A stretch of 64,000 nucleotides of DNA from Hydractinia symbiolongicarpus (taxonomy: Eukaryota; Cnidaria; Hydrozoa; Anthoathecata; Hydractiniidae): NCBI RefSeq assembly GCF_029227915.1, contig NC_079879.1, forward strand, positions 14,324,001 through 14,388,000, in the 5' to 3' direction. The notes below the pieces were generated by a model. That model saw only the letters and a list, made by a program, of their open reading frames with translations. It was not told the DNA's origin and searched no databases. Position numbers and translations under genes: made by a program. Positions 32,582 to 42,925 of the stretch are shown here, piece by piece (position 1 is the first letter of the stretch; every line of letters starts with the position of its first letter).

Positions 32582-33060
32582 TTACAAAATTAGCGCATCG
32601 CGCATTTTAGTTTTATCGCAACAAGTTACCATAAACAAAGAATCAACTTCTAGTAGCCTTAACAACAGTGGTCCTAAGTAAAGTAACGTTATTGATTCAC
32701 CTTGTTCACCTTCGAACTGGTAATAGAACGCTGGTCGCTTGTGCTTGAAAATATTTATGTGTGTCGTTCTGCCTGTAAGTGCAGCTTTGCAGACTTGCTT
32801 CATCTGTGCTCCATCGGCGTTCACCTCCGCATTAGTTAAGAACCACATGACTGGATTCATGTCTACATAGTTCTTTTAAATAAGTCAGGAGTTAGTGAAT
32901 TAGCTAGGATGGTCAGGTTGGCTATGAATAGGCTTACTCCTGGATTAAAAGGACCCGGACTATTCAATAAATCTGAGATCTAAGCAAATGGGAGTGTCCG
33001 ACAGAGATGGAAATCTATTGGAAGTTTTGTCTGATAAAAGTTGATTCACACCCATTTTTT
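32582..33060 (-). repeat. Repeat-encoded ORF fragment, copy 2 (unknown family)
   Basis: The minus frame 32860-32582 is open for 92 codons (TNAEVNADGAQMKQVCKAAL). Upstream the same SLFIANLTILANS phrase as in copy 1 appears in another frame. Adjacent DNA is a direct repeat of 28255-28600. Probably coding sequence of an unidentified transposon. Confidence 0.5.
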
Positions 33061-33189
33061 TCAATTTTTCACCCAACGTATATGCACGCCAAGTATTTAA
33101 GGCGTGTACTATGCACGCCTAATTTCACTTTATGGCATGAGGTCTGTTGCACTCGCCAACAAGATTTTGGCGTGTGATGGCCCGCATGC

Positions 33190-33330
33190 CAGAGATTTTA
33201 CTCTTGTCCAAGCCTGGCGCTCTGCCAGACAACTCCCTGCAACATCCAACAGCCTACACAGTGTGCCATCTTCCCAATTTTTCTCACATGGCTTGGGTTA
33301 ACCCGGAGCTCTGGTAATATTCAATTGCCC
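33190..33330 (-). repeat. Truncated tRNA-SINE, antisense
   Basis: The minus-strand reading gggttaacccaagccatgtg, then attgggaagatggcacactg and gttggatgttgc, matches the body of the SINEs at 52732 and 55189. Head and tail are missing. Confidence 0.8.
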
Positions 33331-33610
33331 AAATTGAATCGCTGCTTCACAGGAGATACGGATTTGTAGATTTGGATCATAAAATTGAAGGGTAAGACTT
33401 GTGGTGACAATCTTTTGGAGTCTTTCTAAAGCATTACTTTGTGGTTTATCCATTTTTAAATGATGTCCTTTTCTAAGAGTTTACAGAGAGGAGCGGTTTC
33501 TCTTGCTAAATTCGGAATAAATTTTCCTGGATAGGTTACCGTTCCAAGAAATCTTTGAAGCTATTTCACGTTTGTGGGTGGAGGCATGTCACGATTGCAG
33601 CTACAGTACA
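33310..33610 (-). pseudogene. Gypsy reverse transcriptase/RNase H fragment
   Basis: The minus strand, across frames, reads MPPPTNVK, LQRFLGTVTYPGKFIPNLA, TAPLCKLLEKD and QFYDPNLQIRISC, the classic RT-thumb to RNase H junction of Gypsy pol. Several stops. It belongs to the split Gypsy element. Confidence 0.8.
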
Positions 33611-33619
33611 GTACTCAAC

Positions 33620-34180
33620 TTGCAAAAATAATTGCTTTCATTCAAAAAAAACAATAGGATAGCGAGTTCTTGCTTCGTGTTAAAAACAAAAGCATAGCAA
33701 GAAACATTGTTTATAAACAATACTCTGCGCGAGAAAAAATTAAACGCGAAGGCCATTGAATTTTTATTTTTTTTAACAACAAAACTAATTATAGTAACAC
33801 GATTTTAATCTCGATATATTTAAAAAACACAAGCTCTTTTAAAAAACAACAAATCCAATGATCTAAATATTTAAAAAAAAAATGCTACTTTTAAAACTTT
33901 TAGTAATATTTCTTTATCGTCGAAACATATTTTTTAACATGCGAAACTTTTAAAAGTTCTTTTTATAAAAAGCAACGTTTAGCAACGCAAACGGAGAAAC
34001 CCTACGTTCAGGACTTTTCGAAAACAAATTAAATTTTAATACTGAAGAAAGAAAAAATCTAAAAATATAACTTTTGACATTCGGGAAAGATCAAAACACT
34101 CATTGTGAGAACATTTTGTTTTAAATTTTAATACCGAAGAAATAGTGCAAAGATTATTAATCTACGTTTACGTTTATCTT
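33620..34180. other. AT-rich flank of Tc1 element
   Basis: Probably the left non-coding part of the Tc1-like element. Terminal inverted repeats could not be fixed by eye. Confidence 0.4.
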
Positions 34181-35203
34181 GATTTAAGCCTGGTGCTATT
34201 GTAAAAAGACTTTTGGAGGATGGAATTAGAATTCAGCGGCAAAGCGTGTCACGAATATTTAAAAAATACCAAGAAAAAAAAACAATTGTTGTGGGAAAGT
34301 AAATCTGGAAGAAAAAAACTTAACGCATTTGGAATTTATAGATATTGCGTAAGTAAAGAATGACAAACTTAGTGCAAGAGATTTACAAAAAATGATGTTT
34401 AAAGAATTCAAAATGAGATTATCAATTACTTGGTTAAAGTGCCATAGAGCAAGGTTAGGTTGGATACAAAGTGGCCCGAGGTACTGTCAAGCTAATAAGG
34501 CCAGTAAATTGTGAAATAAGATTAAATTTCGCCTCTGAATTAATTACCACCAAAGAAGATTTTCACGATGTAATTTTCACAGACGAATCAAGTATCTGGA
34601 TGGAGCTACATTCAAGAATATGTTTTAGGAGAAAAAATCACTTTGCCAAACTCAAACCGAAAGTAAAACATCCCTACAAAGTTCATGTATGGGCTGGCAT
34701 TTCCAGAAGAGGGAGAACAGGATTGCTTATTCTCACTGGTATAATGAGAAAGGTATGTAAATGTGTTAATCCACCTCATCTTTGGCCCTCTAATAATATT
34801 TAGTAGTTATATTTATACTTTATTTTCAGGAATTTTATGTGGACACAATATTTGCTAAAGTACTGTTGCCAATCCAAACTGTTAGGCACAGATTTTTCCA
34901 GGATAATGATCCGAAGCACAAATCAAAATATGCCATGGAATTTATGAAAAATAATAAAATTAACTATTGGCCTACACCTTCTGAATCTCCGGACATGAAC
35001 CCTATTGAGATGGTGTGGGCAGAGCTAAAAAATTATGTAAGCAGGTAAAACCTTTGAGTAAACAAGAACTTGTAGATGGAATTATTAAGTTGTGGAATAC
35101 TGTATGCATCGCAAAATGTAATAAATATATTGACCATGTATTTAAAGTTTTGCCAATTGTCGTACAGCGAGGGGAGAGCGTCTGGACATTAAAACATTTT
35201 TAA
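34180..35203 (+). pseudogene. Tc1/mariner transposase (DD34E) with a 77-bp intron
   Basis: An HTH-like N-terminus (KPGAIVKRLLEDGI, broken) leads into a catalytic domain: VIFTDESS (first Asp), KVHVWAGISRRG, QDNDPKHKS (second Asp), and PSESPDMNPIEMVWAELK (Glu), with 34 residues between the second Asp and Glu. Exon 34471-34752 joins 34830-35203 across GTATGT...TTTTCAG, in frame (MRK|EFYVDTIF). A 1-nt shift in an A-run near 35028 separates KNYVSR from the C-terminal frame (SKQELVDGIIKLWNTV). The N-terminal part has frame breaks, so it is probably inactive. Confidence 0.85.
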
Positions 35204-35714
35204 ATCTTTGTTTATTTTATATTTTTCTGTATATACATTATTTATTTTTGAAAGTACTTTTCATAACCTGTTTAATATTCTTGTGTTTGTTTATGTGAAT
35301 ACTAAATTACATAACTTTAAACAATAGATTTGCACACAACGAATAGAGCATAATAAAATCACATTAATAAATAACAAAATTCTCTTATGAGATTTAAAAA
35401 GGATGCGCTAGCCTTTTGTATTAAAAAGACATGTCGATAATTGTGTTTTATAGTATTATGCTACATTTTATTGTTAAAAACATTGTCTTTGTTTTTTCTA
35501 GCGCGCAACAGTTCTATAGCTTAAAAGATTTAAACAATGCTTCCAAGAAACAATGCATTTCGCTGTCTATTTAGTCTTCGCGCAAATCTTTTATTTTATA
35601 AAAATATCAAACAATGGCTCGCCGTGTCACATTGATAGAGTTGATAACATTTTAAATACTTAAAACACTATCTAACGAAGCAAGGAGGTTTAAAAGAGAA
35701 GGAGATACATCTTC

Positions 35715-35905
35715 GCAAAAACATTTCTATCGTCGCTATTCGTTTTTAAACTTTTAAAATGCGATCTAAAGAAACATTTCTATCGCCGGTTTTTGTTTTT
35801 AAACTTTTAAAATGTGATCTAAAAAAACATTTCTATTGCCGCTATTCATTTTTAAACTTTAAAAATGCGATCTAAAAAAACATTTCTATCGCCGCTATTC
35901 CTTTT
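35715..35905 (+). repeat. ~53-bp minisatellite, four units
   Basis: Four units of aacatttctatcgccgctat then tcgtttttaaacttttaaaa and tgcgatctaaa. It ends exactly where Gypsy gag/protease sequence begins. Confidence 0.75.
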
Positions 35906-36670
35906 TTGTGCAATGTTGGTTGTTTTTATGCAGAAGTTTAAACGTGTTGAGAGGTAGTATGTTAGCTTGGGCCCAAGAGTCTATTTCAAACATCACATTG
36001 GTTCCATTTGTTTCTAAAGTTACTGTCCAGTCTTGGGAACTTGTGGATAATGACTGCATGTTACAGTCAGAGGTGTTGATCTGTTCACGTTGGACGTGAT
36101 TGATGGTAGAATTGCCATGATTAGAAGCAGCAAAGGAATTCTTGTTGTGGAGAGCTTTAGTTTGCTGTTTGGAGGCTTCAGAGGCATGTCTATTTTTGAG
36201 TACTTTTTCTAAGTCAATGTTTGATTCCCTTAGTAAACGCTCTTGTAATTTCTTATCTGTAATGTCAATAATTATTATGTGCTTTATCAATGAGTTTCAG
36301 AGTTCTCCAAGTTCACAATCTTCACTACGTTTGCGGAAGCAAGTGTATAATTCATCAAAAGATTCATCGTCAGTTTGCCTAGCAGTGAGAAAGATGAAGC
36401 GATTGAAGGTCAGATTTTTTCGTGGAGAGAAATATTGATCAAATTTTGAGATTATATTATTATATACCATTTCTTGTCCCTCATCAAAAGTAAAAGTATT
36501 GTATATATCTCTAGCTGATTTACCTAGGCAATGGAGCAATATTGATGATTTTACCATGTCTGGCTTGTCTGCTGATTCGGTGGCATTGAGAAAAAATGTC
36601 CCTTTTCCATACTTTCCACACTTCTGAGAGGTTGGAGTGAGAGTCTAAGTGTATTTCTTGTGGGCACTTC
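35895..36670 (-). pseudogene. Gypsy gag and protease N-terminal part
   Basis: Frames 36557-36297 (SILLHCLGKSARDIYNTF, FDQYFSPRKNLTFNRFIF) and 36290-35895 (protease-like VMFEIDSWAQANILPLN, where the usual Asp-Thr/Ser-Gly is DSW). One frameshift near 36295. The protease is cut off by the minisatellite. Confidence 0.75.
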
Positions 36671-36726
36671 AGAGATTCCATATCAAACAATAAAACCAGT
36701 GAAATATAACTTCTGTAAGTTAAACA

Positions 36727-36738
36727 GTTCTGACACCA
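36727..36738 (-). other. Gypsy primer-binding site
   Basis: Directly inside the LTR, the minus strand reads TGGTGTCAGAAC, a typical tRNA 3'-end complement beginning TGG. Confidence 0.65.
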
Positions 36739-36885
36739 TGTTATATCCAGTTATGGTGAAGCGATGGGCTATATGTTGCTACATATTTAAAGAAATAATT
36801 GACACAGATAACAACAAGTATTAACTAGCTATATATGCTTCTTCATAAGACGAAGTCTCTCTATATACCGGGGTGTTTATGCATA
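36739..36885 (-). repeat. Partial 5' LTR of Gypsy element
   Basis: About 147 bp matches 26917-27058 with many substitutions. Similarity stops at ggggtgtttatg, so the outer part is missing or replaced. Confidence 0.7.
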
Positions 36886-36889
36886 AAAG

Positions 36890-38283
36890 ATCCGAAATTG
36901 ATTGTCAATGGCCCCCTAATACTACCCCAAATGGGGTACTTCATGTTTCCAATTAACGTTAACTTTTGAATTTAGTCAGTGAAAACGTGAATTACCGCTA
37001 CAGGCTAATTACAAGGTATGCAAACACAATTAATTGAATACACGACTTGTGTAACATACAAAAACAAATTTTTGTGACTCATAAATATATATTTATGAGT
37101 GTTTAAATGCACACACATATGGATCTTCTTCCTACAGTACTCTGGTTTGTATTGCCCATAGTTAGTTCACCATTTACCTATGTGCCTTTTTCTGGTCAGC
37201 AGCATATATTTTGGTCAACACTCTTTCTAGTATTTAAGCTGCAGTTGCCTCATGGTTTTCCTTTTCAGTTCTAGCAGTTTTTCTTCCTCCTTCCTCCCTG
37301 CTGCTATTATATATACCTCTATGTTTTCACATAGCTATGCTATGTATATATATATTTTGTTCACGCTTATTAATATTTATAGAGATGTGTTATTACCTTG
37401 GCTTTGTTGTTGCTTATATTATATATGTGTTCTACTTTCATTTCATGCTTGTTTATATTTTCAGCTATTACTATATATAAATGTTTTGTAACTTTTGTCC
37501 TATCTACAGCAATAGAACTGTACTCTACAATGATGAGTTTTTATGTGTGAGTTTAATAATGCAGAAGGCCCTTAAAAACTAAAAGTATCCCTAAAGAAAG
37601 ACGGAATCCCATTCATTTTTGATTTCCTTGATTGTTTCTGAACAATGCCTAGTTATGTCAAAAGGTAATTATTATGTCAATCCTGACAAAATGTAAAAAA
37701 AAGTCAATTGGCTAATGAACTGTAGCTAAATGTTGTTGTTCACCTAGCTAACTAGCTAAACATTTTAAGAAATGCCATTATCTTCGGAAATACTAAAGAT
37801 AAGAAAATAAATAACAAATTTTTTAAACATAAGAAATAACAAGATCAATATATTACTTGAGATAGCTGCTTTAAAATCCATCAATATTGTTTTACAATGT
37901 GAAAATCATGTTATCATTGCGGGCAGCGGCCATTTTTCTTGGAATCTTGTACTCCAAAAGTTAATTTTGTTCTGTAGAATATACCACACTCCACGGAACA
38001 TAATTTAATATACTGAGGCCCATGACAACTTATTACCCTTTTGAAAGCTCTATGGTGAAGGGCTTTATAAATGGTAGCAGAAGTGCAATTTTATTTCCCA
38101 ATCTTCTTTTTTTGATCGGTTATATATTATATTTAGAAATTATAAAATTACATAGTATCATCCTTTTATTCGGCTTGATACCTTGAAAATTCAAACATAC
38201 GTTATTTTATATAATTTTGTTTTGGTCTATTTCTATAGCGAGAGACCGCCGCTCAAAATATATAATATGTAATACTATTTCGG
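36890..38283. other. Intergenic stretch
   Basis: AT-rich with a gctagct cluster near 37740. No gene seen. The part nearest 38283 is probably the 3' UTR of the neighbouring non-LTR element. Confidence 0.45.
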
Positions 38284-41200
38284 CTATCGGAATTCCCTTA
38301 CTTCCGATAGTGTGTTGGTCAAAGACATGTCGATATCAGATATGTTAACATCCCGCCGCAATGATCTTGATCCACGCAGGCATAGCAATGTCGATCGGAG
38401 TAACGAAAAGCAAATTTTCGTTCTGACAAACGTCGTAGCGATAGACGTTGGTATACCACGTTTATCTGCTATCAACTCAGCAAGACGTTGATAGAATCTC
38501 TTGCATTCTCTTCCTAACCCACCGTGTGTAGAAAACACCAAAGGTGTAAAAGAACCATTTTCAACCTGCAAAACCCTTTCGTTGTATAACCTTTTCTTTT
38601 CTTGCTCATTTCTTTCATAGCAACGTTTGATTTCTGTGTTCCTATACCTCTGGGCGTTAAGGTCAAAGACCCTGACATCGCAGAATACCCGTTGGCCAGG
38701 AATCCAGAAACCAAGTGCGCTAACATCTAATCGAGCTTCATTGGATGTGATCGCACTTTTCTGGTCAAAGCGTTCGTTTTGTAGTGGAGCAAGCATCGGT
38801 TCAATTCGTACGTCTTTACACACTTCTTTCAAAAGCTGAGCAGTTATATCACGAACTTCGTTATGACGTTGTGTGACAAACCCACCCTTTTTGCAGGATA
38901 ACGCATGAGCAAGATCAAACTTTGAGCCACATGCACATTCAAATGGTAACCTGGGTAATTCCCAGTTATATCGAATTCTCAATGCGTCGAAAAACTGCTC
39001 CTTTGTGAGGTAGTAACCACTCTCTTTTATTGGCAGAGTCGTCAACCATTTTGACGCACCTATTTCCTGATTTGCTTCGTTCTGCCTCTTAGCACTTTCA
39101 TCCATTTGTGACAATAGTCCTTGCAGAATGTTTTGATGGCTTTTATTTCTCTCAGACTTTATTTGGCTTTTCGTTTTGCTGATCTCGTTCGCATTTTCAT
39201 TTTGTCTGAGAAGAATATTTACGAGCTCCGTCGTCATTTTCCGAGAATTCTCGTATTCTGTGTCAGAAACATTCTCAAGGATTTTTATTCCTAGACCCCC
39301 GAGACGTGGTGGCAAGACATTAGCTCCCTCTCTACATCGTTTACAATATGACCACCAGTAATAGCCGGCAACAGTTGGTGTCTTATTACACTTTCCACTG
39401 GTCGCAGTAATGATGATATTTCTGGGATGGTCCGTAAATAGTATGTGAAGCGATGTTGATATCCACTAACATAGCATGTGTAAGCTGCTTGTGGTTCGAT
39501 AACAGCTATTTCTGAAATTAGTGTGATTTCTTTCACCCATTTCGCGACAATGTCTTCAACGTACTCTTTTCGAAAAGTCTCACTGCCAATAACTGCTCCG
39601 AGATGTCGTTCTCCTGTACATGTAATTTGGATATTTGTTTCTTTGAAGTGTGTTTTTGCTCCTTCAATGTTCTTATCTTTCACAATTAGCCATGATTTCT
39701 TTGGCTGTGGTTGGTAAATTTTGGGCCTTCCACAATGAGCTCGTCCCACCATTTCCGAATGGTGGAAAAATCATCAGCAAAAGCTACCAATTTCATATCA
39801 ATATCAGCAATGTCTTTCATTCTATCAAGTAATGGTGTGAGTCCTATTGCGTAAATGGCCATCCCCAACGGGTCACCTTGAGTGGTACCTTCTCTTGAAC
39901 TCAGTTCAGTTCCACCAATCACAAAAAGTCTCGCAGGCTTTATGTAGCAGTTGTTGATGTATGTTGCTAGAATCAGGCAAATGATCTTGGTATTATGAAG
40001 TGTTGCACTACGGTTCAAGCTATTGAAGGCATTTGCAGCATCAACTAATAAGACACATTCGGCTTCTTCACTAGAGTATGCATCTTTCATTGCATGTATA
40101 GCAGCTTCGCACCCAGATTCATGACCGGAGCACATTTGAATTTTTGAACAAGATTCAATAACATCATTCTTTGATGCGTACATCACGGCTTTTCCAATAA
40201 TGCGTCTTAAAACCTCTCCTACTCCGATAGGTCTAAGACCAGGGTTCTTGTCTAAAGGCACAAGACGACATCCTAAATACGCCTCTAAAGAATTATCGTT
40301 TACTTCTTCATGGCAAAGTCTTCTTGTAAACTTAGCTATCGCTTTCCATAAATCTGTTCCAGTGTCGCCATAAACTCTAGACGCTATGATTTTGATCCAT
40401 CCATTCGCATCCATTCCAGATGGTCCGGAGCCGCCTTTTGTTGTCTTCGCTGCTCGCATTATCATGTCTTCGTCAATGACGTCATATACAACGGCATTAA
40501 CTGATTTGATCGGACCTTGTATCAGCGTGTCTTCGTATGATTCACTTCCTTCAGGATGTTTTTGTCTTAGCATTTCAAGAGTTTCGTCATTCAAAGGAAG
40601 TATTCCTCCAGACATATTGTTCGTCACCACATTAATCGCTTTATGAACATCTCCTTTTTGCATATGGTTCCGGAACTTCCTTGAAATAACTGCAATATCT
40701 TGCTTTTTTATTACTTTAGGTAGTCGGCTTTGAATCGTCTGTGCCTCATCCATTAAGCTCATAAAATCTCCTTTAAACCATTGTGTTAGACGTCTGTTTA
40801 ATGCTTCTACGTGCTCCTTAGATTTCGATGCTTGTGATGGTTTTTGCAGCAGCAGAGCAGGCATGATATGTATAGCTTTTAATGCTATAGCTCTTAAAGG
40901 TGTGTTTTCAATCCACGCATTGAGCAATCTTGTGGTCTCACGTATGTAGGATTTACCTGCGTTTCCATTAGGCAGCATAAACAAGTTTCGTTTCCAATAA
41001 ACAATTCTGCTGTAACATTCCTCGATGTCATTGACTGCTTCACTTCCTTTAACATTACTCCAACAAAACTTCTCTGGAGCATCAGCAAAATGATGTTGAG
41101 ATGAAGTTGCGTCTACGTTACGTTGTTGATTTGTATCCTGTTGTGTTTGTGCAATGTTCTGTGTCAACACTTTACAATACTTCAAGTGCTGTACCAAACC

Positions 41201-41345
41201 TCTATATGTTTTAAACTTTCGGTGACATTTCATACATGGAAAAGTCTCTTGACTCTGCTCAACACTATCAATTCTTGAATTCGATGACGATGGTTGCTTA
41301 TGACCTCTTTTAACCATTTTTATCCAATAAACTGTGAAAATGATG
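38200..41345 (-). mobile_element. Non-LTR retrotransposon with restriction-like endonuclease (R2-type layout)
   Basis: A single long coding region on the minus strand has an N-terminal C2H2 finger, central RT and C-terminal CCHC-type zinc motif plus restriction-like endonuclease; no APE domain. This is the layout of early-branching non-LTR clades. Two 1-nt frameshifts break it. Ends are approximate. Confidence 0.85.
38284..41317 (-). pseudogene. RT-endonuclease polyprotein of RLE-type non-LTR element, two frameshifts
   Basis: Segments: 41317-39715 (finger FPCMKCHRKFKTYRGLVQHL near residue 27; RT with GLRPIGVGEVLRRIIGK, LLVDAANAFNSLN, GTTQGDPLGMAIYAIGL, and the catalytic VAFADDFS), then about 39720-39320 (KKSWLIVKDKN, HLGAVIGSE), then 39315-38284 (LPPRLGGLGIK; zinc motif CACGSKFDLAHALSC, RHNEVRD; nuclease core ARLDVSALGFW...FCDVRVF). 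The frames differ by single-base indels near 39718 and 39320; otherwise the reading is clean, so decay is recent. The stop is at 38286-38284. Expected activity: target-primed reverse transcription. Confidence 0.85.
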
Positions 41346-41407
41346 TTTCGTCGTTACTTCAATTAATTCTTCGCGTTTTTTGTTCCGATCAATCGGCATT
41401 GGAGACC

Positions 41408-41464
41408 TTTCCCAATCTTCTGCGCAAGCAGAGTATGAGAGCGAAGCTCGATAACCCAAAATCC
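41408..41464 (+). repeat. Left inverted terminal repeat of DIRS-like element
   Basis: Contains aatcttctgcgcaagcagag and gcgaagctcgataacccaaa. The inverted partner is 44473-44527. Confidence 0.8.
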
Positions 41465-41755
41465 TCAGCAGTTCATTTCCCAAATCTTACTGAAGGTGAA
41501 GGACGTGTGCGATTTGTTGGTGTTTGCGATTGGTAAACTTCAGCTATGCTAATCCGTTTTTAATTCTTTTTCTATAGCTAGCTATATTTTATTATTTTTC
41601 CATAAGTAGTAGAGAATTATATTTATTCCTTCTCTTATATAATTTTATTTATTTACTTACTGCTATAGATCTAAAATTTATGGTGAGCTGCAATCAAAAT
41701 AGCAGACACCTCAGCTCCAAAAGAAGGTGGTGAACCCATAGTGTTAGAAACTCCA

Positions 41756-42925
41756 ATGGATTTTTTAACTAAGCTCCTTCCAGCCATGCAACAACAGCAG
41801 CTGGAAGCAATCACAGCCCTAGGAGAAAAATTTTCTACTTCCTTGAACAGCCTCCGAGCCGATGTTTTAAACAATGATAATAACTTCCATGTGGACCGCA
41901 GTGGAGACAATTCTCCTGGTCTAAGTCATGGTGCAGATAAACAAAATGAAGCAAATGCTTCCATATCTGCAGATCACCCTAGAGGAAGGAAAAGATCCAG
42001 GTCTTCATCAGCAGAAACTTGCCTCAGTCATGTAGAATCTAGTTCTTCTACTAGGAGGCCTAGTAAAAAAGATGTTGATGCCATAAGTACATCAGCATCC
42101 AACCAATTGTATGATGGTTTAATGAATGAAATGCTGGGGCAAGAAGACAACCAGTTAGAGGACCCAGACCAAGATGTCTGGTCTGACCTCATCAAAGAGT
42201 ATAACGATGAGGACTCCTTTGGCACAGAAGTAGCTCCACCTTTAGCATCTATGGCTAAACTCATGTGGTCGAAGAAACTTACCAATGAAAAATTGAAAGG
42301 CAGACTAGAAAAAGTCCAAATTCCCACGAATTGCCGTTTTTTGTCTGTAAAGAGCTGCAATAAACCTATATGGGCCAAGGCAGACAGCAAAAGATCAAAT
42401 GATCTGGTATTGCAGAAACTGCAAACCACTGTTTCGAAAAGCCAAGTGCATATCTTACAATTGGCAGACCAAATTATTAAGGCACCCAAACAAGGAAACC
42501 TTATTGTAATAGAACCATCCATTTTATTAAATTTGGCTAAAGATGCTCTTTGTCTAATCGGTAACGCCAACCAGCAGCTAAATCAGTATCGAAGAGTCGG
42601 ATTAATCGGTGCAATGCCTCACCTAAAAGGATTGGCAAAGGATGTGTCTGAAGAAGACTTGTTGCTGTTTGGAGATGATTTGGACAAAAGAATCCAATCA
42701 TTGCAAGATGAGGAGGAAACTAGTAAAGTGCTCTCACGACCATCTACACCATATTCAAAAAATAATTTTAAAAATTACAAACAGCCATCCTCCAGTTATT
42801 CCTCCTCTGCAAAGTATAACCAGTCAAAAAACGAGAAGACCTTCTCAAAAGATCGAAACCACTCCCTGAGAAGGTACACTCAAACCCTGAAGTACAAAGG
42901 GTACAAAGGGAGAAAACAATGGTAG
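41756..42925 (+). CDS. DIRS-type gag-like protein (389 residues)
   Basis: Starts at ATG 41756 (MDFLTKLLPAMQQQQ); an in-frame extension upstream lacks ATG. A Ser/charged N-terminal half (GRKRSRSSSAE) is followed by a conserved-looking block LASMAKLMWSKKLTNEKLK ... IPTNCRFLSVK ... NLAKDALCLIGNAN and LLLFGDDLDKRIQSL, then a basic Ser/Tyr-rich tail. The pattern 'alcLiGna..l...RR' and 'LFGddL' is what I know from the first ORF of DIRS elements. No zinc knuckle. It overlaps the recombinase ORF by 7 nt. Presumed role: binding element RNA. Fully open, in contrast to most other elements in the window. Confidence 0.75.
   Translation: MDFLTKLLPAMQQQQLEAITALGEKFSTSLNSLRADVLNNDNNFHVDRSGDNSPGLSHGADKQNEANASISADHPRGRKRSRSSSAETCLSHVESSSSTRRPSKKDVDAISTSASNQLYDGLMNEMLGQEDNQLEDPDQDVWSDLIKEYNDEDSFGTEVAPPLASMAKLMWSKKLTNEKLKGRLEKVQIPTNCRFLSVKSCNKPIWAKADSKRSNDLVLQKLQTTVSKSQVHILQLADQIIKAPKQGNLIVIEPSILLNLAKDALCLIGNANQQLNQYRRVGLIGAMPHLKGLAKDVSEEDLLLFGDDLDKRIQSLQDEEETSKVLSRPSTPYSKNNFKNYKQPSSSYSSSAKYNQSKNEKTFSKDRNHSLRRYTQTLKYKGYKGRKQW

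Larger units (their letters stand above)
26917..36887 (-). mobile_element. Minus-strand Gypsy retrotransposon split by nested insertions
   Basis: Read on the minus strand: partial 5' LTR 36885-36739, primer-binding site 36738-36727, gag/protease 36670-35895, RT/RNase H piece 33610-33310, integrase C-terminus 27710-27136, polypurine tract, 3' LTR 27133-26917. Minisatellite/Tc1, SINE and foldback material of about 8 kb lies between these pieces, and much of pol is lost. Confidence 0.75.
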
